A DNA stretch of 64,000 bases, from NCBI RefSeq assembly GCF_013409595.1, contig NZ_JACCBD010000001.1:620001-684000 (forward strand), read 5' to 3'. The notes below the pieces were generated by a model. The model was not told the origin of the DNA. It made no database searches and saw nothing but the letters and a program-made list of their open reading frames with translations. Shown here one piece after another: positions 35,722 through 42,683 of this stretch. The position numbers and the translations under genes are program-made. Position 1 is the first letter of the stretch. The number at the start of each line of letters is the position of its first letter. The DNA comes from Leucobacter aridicollis (GTDB lineage: Bacteria; Actinomycetota; Actinomycetes; Actinomycetales; Microbacteriaceae).

Positions 35722-36895
35722 GCCCCGCACCCCGATCGGCACCTTCGGAGTCATCGCCACCCGGACACAGCCCGGCGGTAACTATGTCTCAAAGGCCCGC
35801 TACCGAGACTGGGACGGCAAGAACCGGCTCGTGCAGAGCACCGGACCATCCCGCTCAGCTGCCGAACGGAAACTGAAGCAGAAGCTCGCCGAACGCACCC
35901 TCTACCAGCCTGGCTTCAACGGGATGAGCGCCGACAGCCCCTTCCCAGAACTCGTCGCCTACTGGCTGGAAGACATGGAGATCGAAGACCGACTCTCACG
36001 AACCACCAGGAACCTCTACGAGCGAGATATGCGCACCCTCGTCCTCCCAGCCTTCAAAGACCTCACGCTCCGCGAGATCGGCGTCGCCCGCTGCGACTAC
36101 TTCCTCAAACACCTCGCCAAACGCAGCTACAGCCGCGCCAAGCACGCCCGCGTCGTCCTGCGCCTCGCCATCGCGCTCGCGGTCCGCCACGAGATCCTGC
36201 CCCGCAATCCGATGGATCATGTCTCACGTTTGCACCGGAAGAAGACCATCCCGGATGCGTTCACGATCGGGGAGGTTCAGGAGATTCGGGCAGCGATCAA
36301 GGCCTGGGAGTCCCGGCGGATACTGGCGGGGCCGAGGCCTGATCGGCAACTCGGGCAGATCGTCGAGGTCATGCTGGGTACCTCCGCTCGTATTGGAGAA
36401 GTTCTCGCCATCCGACTCCAGGACATTGATCTCGACGGCCCGATCCCGACGGCACGGATCTCAGGGACAATCATCAGCCGCAAAGGCGAGCCGACGCACC
36501 GGCAGGACCATCCGAAGACGGATCGCTCGGTCCGCCGCGTCGCACTCCCATCGTTCGCGCTGCACGCGATCCGATCCCGGCTCCTCCGGACAGGCGAGAC
36601 AGAACCGGGCGCGCTCTTGTTCAGCACCCGGAGCGGGACGCCGCATACGACGAACAACGTGCGTCGGCTCCTGCGCGACGTCATGGACGAGGCCGGAGTC
36701 GAGAACGTCACCCCGCACCGGTTCCGCCGCACCGTCGCCACGGTCATCAACGACGCTAAAGGCGTGCTTCTAGCCTCCGAACTCCTGGGCCACACCGACC
36801 CGCGGATCACGGTGCAGCACTACATCCAGCGCAATGAGACCGTGAACCCCGCCACCGCGGAGTATCTCGAGCAAGCCTTCGGCAGGGCTGGGTAA
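35714..36895 (+). CDS. int: Tyrosine recombinase (integrase 2)
   Basis: A 393-aa integrase. Arm/core-binding domains span about 1-165 and the catalytic domain 185-390: R in TSARIGEVLAIRL, HRFRRTVATV (H-x-x-R), LLGHTD, and nucleophile Tyr in VQHYIQR. GTG at 35714 is chosen because it starts inside the xis stop; the frame is open further back. It lies 8.8 kb inside the right end, so it is not at an ICE boundary today. It probably marks the end of an older or nested element. Confidence 0.93.
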   Translation: MGRPRTPIGTFGVIATRTQPGGNYVSKARYRDWDGKNRLVQSTGPSRSAAERKLKQKLAERTLYQPGFNGMSADSPFPELVAYWLEDMEIEDRLSRTTRNLYERDMRTLVLPAFKDLTLREIGVARCDYFLKHLAKRSYSRAKHARVVLRLAIALAVRHEILPRNPMDHVSRLHRKKTIPDAFTIGEVQEIRAAIKAWESRRILAGPRPDRQLGQIVEVMLGTSARIGEVLAIRLQDIDLDGPIPTARISGTIISRKGEPTHRQDHPKTDRSVRRVALPSFALHAIRSRLLRTGETEPGALLFSTRSGTPHTTNNVRRLLRDVMDEAGVENVTPHRFRRTVATVINDAKGVLLASELLGHTDPRITVQHYIQRNETVNPATAEYLEQAFGRAG

Positions 36896-37032
36896 GAGTC
36901 GCGAGGTCTGATACCGGCAATCGCCGTTGTCATGACCTGAGGTCGATGGAGAGGGGGAACCGACAACAAGGACGCATTGGCTGAATCAGCCCCGGAATCG
37001 CAGACTCTGAGGCTCCCATACTGTCCGGATGC

Positions 37033-37050
37033 GGTAGCGCACCTGTCTGG
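37033..37050 (+). promoter_or_regulatory. tRNA-Pro-like GCGCACCTG site upstream of XF1762 gene
   Basis: GGTAGCGCACCTGTCTGG matches tRNA-Pro (D-arm to anticodon loop) at 17 of 18 bases, and also fits the start-associated family, here on the plus strand 50 bp before a plus-strand gene. It could be a vestigial core site of integrase 2 or a member of the regulatory family. Confidence 0.45.
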
Positions 37051-37099
37051 TGACAGCCCAGGAATCGTCCTGGACGTGACCCGCCGGAGGTGCCTGGGT

Positions 37100-37612
37100 A
37101 TGCGTGAACAGCCGACTGTGCGACTAACGGTCGTTCCGATCTCACTCGCTGATGCGAACGCATTCGTTGAAACTCATCATCGGCACCACAAGAAGGTTGT
37201 TGGGCATAAGTTCTCAATCGGCGTTGTCGATGAATCGGGCGAGATGAGAGGCATCGCTATCGTCGGGCGCCCCGTCTCCCGGCATCGAGACGATGGATTC
37301 ACCCTGGAAGTCACGAGGCTGGCAACCGACGGATGCGCGAATGCGCCGTCATCGCTCTACTCCGCAGCTTGGAGAGCAGGCCGCGCAATGGGGTACCGAA
37401 GAATCGGAACCTATACGCTCGCGACCGAACCCGGAATCAGCTTGCGAGCCGCTGGCTGGCGCGTCGTGCACGAAGTCCGGGGCGCCTCATGGAGCCGCCC
37501 CGGACGACCACGCACTGACAAGCACCCCACGGTCGACAAACGGCTCTGGGAACCTGAGCCGCCGCAACGACCAGCATCCCTGAGATCGAGCAGCACCCCA
37601 AGAAGTCTCTAG
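37100..37612 (+). CDS. XF1762-like protein
   Basis: A 170-aa protein of the XF1762 family: NAFVETHHRHHKKVVGHKFS, EVTRLATDGCANAPSSLYSA, then MGYRRIGTYTLATEPG. The fold is GNAT-acetyltransferase-like but the substrate is unknown. The family is common on actinobacterial mobile elements. ATG follows GGAGG by 8 bp. It is the first cargo gene after integrase 2. Confidence 0.85.
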   Translation: MREQPTVRLTVVPISLADANAFVETHHRHHKKVVGHKFSIGVVDESGEMRGIAIVGRPVSRHRDDGFTLEVTRLATDGCANAPSSLYSAAWRAGRAMGYRRIGTYTLATEPGISLRAAGWRVVHEVRGASWSRPGRPRTDKHPTVDKRLWEPEPPQRPASLRSSSTPRSL

Positions 37613-37849
37613 TTACGCCTCACTGGTGAGCACGTCCACGCCTGCCGCCGTGACATGCAACTCGTTGGCGTTCGGGTGATCTGGGTGGTTGCGGCGCTCC
37701 AGAAGTCCCTGCGCTTCGAGCGCCTCGACCTGACGCCGCGTCGCGGCCGGGGTAGCGCGCACCAGACGCGCGAGCTTGGATACCGTGACACCCGGGCTGA
37801 GCCTTACAAAGGTCAGCAACCGGACCTGCCCCTCATCCACCGACTCCAT
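37613..37849 (-). CDS. MarR-like winged-helix protein
   Basis: A 78-aa winged helix (LLTFVRLSPGVTVSKLARLV, ATPAATRRQVEALEAQGLLE) of MarR/TrmB type without an obvious effector domain. It is convergent with the XF1762 gene and divergent from the sigma-like gene at 38117. A TTG at 37870 would extend it by 7 residues. It may repress the neighbouring cluster. Confidence 0.7.
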   Translation of the reverse strand: MESVDEGQVRLLTFVRLSPGVTVSKLARLVRATPAATRRQVEALEAQGLLERRNHPDHPNANELHVTAAGVDVLTSEA

Positions 37850-37951
37850 ACTTCTCAGAGTACCGATCAAAATTCTCTTTCTCCTGTCCGGATGATCGGC
37901 GGGAACCGTGACCTCTAGAGAGTGAGGGCAGCACGAGCCCGGCGAGGTTCA

Positions 37952-37980
37952 TCGACTTCGTCGGAGGTCGCTGCTATCCT
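37952..37980 (+). promoter_or_regulatory. Candidate promoter of the cargo cluster
   Basis: TCGACT (37952-37957), 17-bp spacer, TATCCT (37975-37980). It would give a leader of about 130 nt before the sigma-like gene. The gap from 37850 to 38116 holds no gene. Confidence 0.4.
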
Positions 37981-38116
37981 CGAACATACAACTACAGACC
38001 AAGAGAGCCTTGGGTCCGAGCCGGCCAACAGCGCCGTCACGAACGCATCCTGAGACTTAAACCTCCGTCGCGGCACCCGCCGTGAGGCTCTCCTTCCAAC
38101 GAAAGGATTGAGCCCC

Positions 38117-38629
38117 GTGGGTGAAGACCATCATTTCGGCGATTTGACCATCGCTGACATCAAGAAGTTGCGCTCCATCGTGAAGCGCAAGTCGAATCGC
38201 CTTCTCACCCGAGAAGACCATGAAGACATCGTCTCGAAGATTCTCGAAGACGCCGTCCGAGGAAGTCGCAAGACCGGTACTCCGCTTGTGAAGCTCGCCT
38301 TCACTTACAGCCAGTACGTCAGTTACTACGCGCGACCGCTCGACAACCTCATGGAGCACGTCCGAAACCAACAGCCCCCTGTCTACGACGAGCAGGGCGA
38401 CCTCGCGGAAGAGTCCGACGCCCCGGACAGCCGTGTCGACTTCACCGAACCGATCGTGACTGACCTCCTCAGCCGGCTCCCTGCCGCCGAACTATCCGCC
38501 TTCCGCCCTGTGCTTGACGGGGCAAGCGCCTCGGAGGCCGCTACCGAGACCGGCATCTCCACAAGCACCACGCACGACCGGATCAAGCGCGCTCGTGCCT
38601 CACTCCGTCAGCTCTGGCTCGCGGCATAG
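38117..38629 (+). CDS. Small sigma-factor-like protein
   Basis: A 170-aa protein. Residues 25-60 (LLTREDHEDIVSKILEDAVR) resemble sigma region 2, and the C-terminus (LLSRLPAAELSAFRPVLDGA, then GISTSTTHDRIKRARASLRQ) resembles region 4 with its HTH. GTG at 38117 is preferred over TTG at 38108, which is too close to the AAAGGA ribosome site. It is 76 bp upstream of the GHKL gene. It may switch on the cluster or act as a DNA-binding subunit. Confidence 0.75.
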   Translation: MGEDHHFGDLTIADIKKLRSIVKRKSNRLLTREDHEDIVSKILEDAVRGSRKTGTPLVKLAFTYSQYVSYYARPLDNLMEHVRNQQPPVYDEQGDLAEESDAPDSRVDFTEPIVTDLLSRLPAAELSAFRPVLDGASASEAATETGISTSTTHDRIKRARASLRQLWLAA

Positions 38630-38705
38630 ATTTCACAGACCTGGGCCCATGCCCAGTCCACGCGGCGCAACCGTCGCCGCGCAACAGAGAGAAAAGGAAC
38701 ACATC

Positions 38706-40577
38706 ATGAAGCAGCCCCTGAACACCGCAGCAGAGCATCTGGCGAGCCAGCGCGAGTACGTCAAGAAGCGTCACCTCGAAGACCAGAAGGCCGCCGCCCA
38801 GATCGGCGGTACGGCAGGACTGGTGGACGAGAAGATGCTCGCCCAGTCGATGCGCTCTGTCCGCTACGCCGACGAAGCGCACGCTGCCGGTGACATCATT
38901 GACAACGCTATCGAGGCCGGAGCCTCCCAGGTTCACCTCGCGTACCGCACCGAAGGCGCGAAGATCACCGAGATCGCCTTCATTGACGACGCCGCAGGCA
39001 TCGATCCGACCTTCCTCCCGCACGCGGTCAAGTGGGGTGGGTCCTCGAACGAGGGCAAGCGGAACGTCTTCGGACGTTTCGGCTTCGGCCTGCCCAGCGC
39101 CTCCGTCAACCGCGGCCGCAAGTTCAGCGTCTACTCCCGCACCGAGACCGACGAGTCGTTCTCCAAGGTGACCGTCGACCTGGATAACCTCGCGATGAAG
39201 GGCGAAGTCGTTCAACTGCCGAAGGTAGGCCAGGCGGATCTCCCGGACTGGATCGCCGACTACATCAACTCTGGCAAAGTCAGTGGTGGAGTGGACGTCG
39301 TCCGCACTGTCGTGATCTGGAGCACCCTGGATCGACTTGCATGGGCTAATAAGCAGCAGTCCTCCGGGCGTTTCCGCGAGCAGTTGGGTATCACCTACGC
39401 GGGCTGGCTGGACGTATGCAAGCTCTACGTCGACGGCGAGTCTGTTGAGCCGGTCGACGTGCTGTTCACCACGCCGGGCTACCGCTACTACGAGATCCCC
39501 GGCTTCCCCAACGCCGAGTCGCACAGCCCGATCCGCTTCACAGCAAAGGACTCGGACGGCAACGAGCACACCGTGACTGTCCGCTTTTCGTTCCTGAGTG
39601 CAGCCGCGCACGATGCCGTCGTTCACACCGGCGGGAAGGGCAAGCCGCCGAAGGTTCGCCAGCGCATCCGAAAGGCCTACAACGGCTTCTTCGTGACTCG
39701 CAATGGTCGCTTCATCGAGACCGCCAAGCCGGACATCCTCACCTGGAGTGTGTACGCACGTCAGGTTGGCGTTGCTCTCGACTTCCCGCCGGAACTCGAC
39801 GAACTCTTCGGTGTCACCCCGGACAAGCAGACGATCATCTTCGACGAGCGCGTAGAACGGATGCTCGACGCAGCCGGAGTGATCCGCGCCCACCGCGCTC
39901 TCGTTGCTCAGGTCGACCTGCAGCGTAAGCAAGGAAAGGCCGAGCGAGACGCCGCTGCCAACGACGGGGAGGGGACCCGGGCGTCCGAGGCCACCATCGC
40001 CAAGGCGGTCGAGAAGGAGGTCAAGCGCACCCGCAAGGCGAGCAAGGAGTCGCAGGAGGAAGCTCAGCGCAACTTCGACGACACCGTTAAGCGCCTCGCG
40101 AAGGAAACCGGCGTCGACGAGACAGAGGTCGCGAAGGCTCAGGAGCGCAAGCACCGCGAGAAGCCGTACAAGGTGGAGTTCAGCACCGACGCCGAGGACG
40201 ACCCGTTCTACACGCCGCTCATGGTCGGCAGCCAGACCGTGCTTCGCGTCAACCAGGCCCACGCCTGGTACCGCGAGTTGTACAGCAAGCTGAACGAGGA
40301 CCAGGCAGAATTGCGCTCCGGACTTGAACTGATGCTCTGGGTGCTCGCGACCAATGAACTCGACGCGACGGGGGACCAGAAGATCTTCTACCGCGCGGAG
40401 CGGCGTGCGTGGTCGCGGCAGTTGTCCACCGCGTTCGACCTGCACCCGGCCGTGTTCAACAACGCCGCCTCCCGAGAGGATGTCGAGGAGGACGATCCGG
40501 CCGCTTGGGTTGAGGACGAGTTCGCTGATGACGACGAGTTCGCTGACGACTTCGAGTCGGAAGACGAGGCCAAGTAG
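38706..40577 (+). CDS. GHKL ATPase (MORC/Hsp90-like)
   Basis: A 623-aa protein with an N-terminal GHKL ATP-binding fold: N box AGDIIDNAIEAGAS near 62-75, G1 box DDAAGID near 96, and glycine loop GRFGFGLPSAS near 123. A transducer-like middle follows. Residues 400-480 are a charged coiled coil with many Lys, Arg and Glu, and the last 40 residues are very acidic (DEFADDDEFADDFESEDE). This recalls MORC-type DNA clamps. ATG follows AAAAGGA. It abuts the next gene with no gap. Confidence 0.85.
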   Translation: MKQPLNTAAEHLASQREYVKKRHLEDQKAAAQIGGTAGLVDEKMLAQSMRSVRYADEAHAAGDIIDNAIEAGASQVHLAYRTEGAKITEIAFIDDAAGIDPTFLPHAVKWGGSSNEGKRNVFGRFGFGLPSASVNRGRKFSVYSRTETDESFSKVTVDLDNLAMKGEVVQLPKVGQADLPDWIADYINSGKVSGGVDVVRTVVIWSTLDRLAWANKQQSSGRFREQLGITYAGWLDVCKLYVDGESVEPVDVLFTTPGYRYYEIPGFPNAESHSPIRFTAKDSDGNEHTVTVRFSFLSAAAHDAVVHTGGKGKPPKVRQRIRKAYNGFFVTRNGRFIETAKPDILTWSVYARQVGVALDFPPELDELFGVTPDKQTIIFDERVERMLDAAGVIRAHRALVAQVDLQRKQGKAERDAAANDGEGTRASEATIAKAVEKEVKRTRKASKESQEEAQRNFDDTVKRLAKETGVDETEVAKAQERKHREKPYKVEFSTDAEDDPFYTPLMVGSQTVLRVNQAHAWYRELYSKLNEDQAELRSGLELMLWVLATNELDATGDQKIFYRAERRAWSRQLSTAFDLHPAVFNNAASREDVEEDDPAAWVEDEFADDDEFADDFESEDEAK

Positions 40578-42446
40578 ATGACGGAAGCAACGCCGGGCGG
40601 CGCTAGCCGCCCGGCGCAGCCCCGACTCGCCTACCCACCGTCCTATGCCGAAGAACTCAAGCACCGAGTGCTTGACGAACTAGCGATGGTGCAGGGGCGG
40701 ATCAAGGTGGCCGAGACCCTGGATCCGAACATGGCGAAGGAAGAGTTCCGAAAGGCGCATGGCAGCCAGCGCGGCGCTCGCTTGCAGTCAGCTCGAAAGT
40801 GGCTGCTTGGTCGCGAAGACGATCTCATGCAGAACTTCGCTAATGGTGACGAGATCGATCCCGCTCGGATCGATCCGGTTGTTATCCCTGTGCGAACGCC
40901 GCAAGACGTGGACGTGTTTAAGTACGCCTCTCTGCAGTGGTCAGTGCCGGTCTCAAACGGGTACGGGCGCCGCACCCGCTTCCTCGTGAGGGACCGGCAG
41001 AACGGCAAGCTCATCGCGATATTTGCCTTGGGGGACCCAGTTATCGCGCAATCCGCCCGGGACACAGCCATCGGATGGAATACCGAGCAGCGAAACAACC
41101 GGCTCTACAACGTGTACGACGCATTCGTTCTCGGTGCCGTTGAGCCCTACCGGCAGCTACTGGGAGGGAAACTCGCCGCACTATTGACGATCTCAAATGA
41201 GACCCGCGACTTCCTCTTCCACAAGTACGACGGGCAAGAAACCGGCATTCGGAAGCAGATCAAAGATCCCACACCCGTCCTCATCACGACGTCCTCAGCA
41301 CTCGGCCGGTCATCTGTCTACAACCGCATCACTCTTGACGGTGCGCTAATGTTCCGCTCGGTTGGCTTCACCAAGGGGTACGGTCACTTCCAGTTCTCTG
41401 ACGAACTCTTCGTGGAACTGCGCGACTACGTCCGCGACGTCGTGCTCGACGACCCCAAAGCAAAGGTCGGGTCGACCATGTACGGAAGCGGCCCCAACTG
41501 GCGCTTCCGGATCATCCGCACAGCACTCACGCAGTTGGAGATCCCGGCAGAGAACCTGCAACACAACATCAAGCGCGAAGTGTTTCTCGCCCCGACAGCG
41601 GTCGGGTGGGACGCCTACCTCCGCGGCGAGACCAACGAGATCGAACCTTTCGACCTGCCTACGGAACGGATCGGCGAGTACTACCGCAACCGCTGGGCGA
41701 TCGGTCGCGCAGAGCGCCGGCCCGGATTTGCGCTCTGGAATCGTGAAGAGGCCAGGCTCCTGCCGAAGGCATCCCTGGGCCTCACCTCGACCGTTGCGCC
41801 GACTCCAGGACGAGTAGACATGGGCGCATACTCACTCGCAATCGGCACGGCAGCTCGCGTTGTCCACGGTCGTACCCCTGCTGGGGCCGTTTCAGATGGT
41901 GTCGCCTACATCAGCCGTCTTGAAGGACCCGGCCTCGCGATTAGTGCGGCCGACATCGCATGGGCCAACGGCGAACGCGAAGTACGAGGCTGGGACCGCC
42001 ACGACTCCGATCCAGTGCTGGAAGACGTGATCGGTCGACTCCGAATCGGCGTACATCCCGCCGAACGATTCAAAACCCAATCCGTCATGGAGCTACGCAC
42101 CGCGGTCCGCAAGGCTGGAGCGCAGTCCAACGTTGCCAAGACCACCTCGGTTGAGCTCTCGGAATCAGTCGGTTTCGATGTCGCGGCGACGTTTGACAAG
42201 TTGGCCGAAGCTATGGTCGGCACGCGCGAGTCTCTACTCAAGGACACTGGCACACGGCGCGGGCAACTCTGCGTCGTCTTCGACGACTCAGACCGCGTCA
42301 CGCCGACGCTTGCATGGGCAATCACGAGACCCCTCAGTCTCCTGCTAGCCGACAACCGGGAGAAGCCGACGGCCCCTGTATTGCAGAGGAAGCCGCCCCG
42401 GATGGAGGACATGAACGTCGACAGAAGCGCGGCGGGTCCGGCATGA
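40578..42446 (+). CDS. DUF4338/DruA-like protein
   Basis: A 622-aa protein. The central part (about 125-300) matches the DUF4338 pattern as I know it: RFLVRDRQNGKLIAIFALGD, IGWNTEQRNNRLYNVYDAFV and LLGGKLAALLTISNE. DUF4338 is the domain of DruA in the Druantia phage-defence system. The domains on either side are not recognised. ATG directly follows the GHKL stop. No Druantia DruE helicase is present, so this is a different context. Assignment is from pattern recall, not a search. Confidence 0.7.
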   Translation: MTEATPGGASRPAQPRLAYPPSYAEELKHRVLDELAMVQGRIKVAETLDPNMAKEEFRKAHGSQRGARLQSARKWLLGREDDLMQNFANGDEIDPARIDPVVIPVRTPQDVDVFKYASLQWSVPVSNGYGRRTRFLVRDRQNGKLIAIFALGDPVIAQSARDTAIGWNTEQRNNRLYNVYDAFVLGAVEPYRQLLGGKLAALLTISNETRDFLFHKYDGQETGIRKQIKDPTPVLITTSSALGRSSVYNRITLDGALMFRSVGFTKGYGHFQFSDELFVELRDYVRDVVLDDPKAKVGSTMYGSGPNWRFRIIRTALTQLEIPAENLQHNIKREVFLAPTAVGWDAYLRGETNEIEPFDLPTERIGEYYRNRWAIGRAERRPGFALWNREEARLLPKASLGLTSTVAPTPGRVDMGAYSLAIGTAARVVHGRTPAGAVSDGVAYISRLEGPGLAISAADIAWANGEREVRGWDRHDSDPVLEDVIGRLRIGVHPAERFKTQSVMELRTAVRKAGAQSNVAKTTSVELSESVGFDVAATFDKLAEAMVGTRESLLKDTGTRRGQLCVVFDDSDRVTPTLAWAITRPLSLLLADNREKPTAPVLQRKPPRMEDMNVDRSAAGPA

Positions 42447-42468
42447 CGTCCACATCCGCCTCGCCGTT

Positions 42469-42639
42469 ATGCGCCGTGACAGCTATACCTGCAATCACTG
42501 TGGACACGTCGGCACTCTTGGCGACCTTGAACTCGACCACGTCGTCCCGTGGTCGTGGGGAGGGACAGACAGTTTCGACAACCTCCAAGCACTCTGCCGC
42601 CCGTGCAACCGCCGTAAGGGCGACCGCTTCGAGGGCTAA
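42469..42639 (+). CDS. Mini HNH endonuclease (56 aa)
   Basis: A short ORF with a complete zinc-binding HNH fold: YTCNHCG, LELDHVVPWSWGGTDSFDNL and LCRPCNRRKGDRFEG (two CxxC pairs, DH, N and terminal basic residues). It has no clear ribosome site. Its frame is open upstream to a TGA near 42410, overlapping the end of the DruA-like gene, so it might be made by frameshifting as a C-terminal nuclease of that protein. It lies 44 bp before the OLD-type gene. Confidence 0.75.
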   Translation: MRRDSYTCNHCGHVGTLGDLELDHVVPWSWGGTDSFDNLQALCRPCNRRKGDRFEG

Positions 42640-42683
42640 GGCACCTCATCACATCCCGACTCATACCCCGAAAGGCTGACGCA

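Noticed and set aside
38583..40664. 693-codon minus-strand open frame opposite the GHKL gene
   Set aside because: It is antisense to a gene with clear GHKL motifs and a ribosome site. The protein has no recognisable pattern and reflects GC-rich codon structure.
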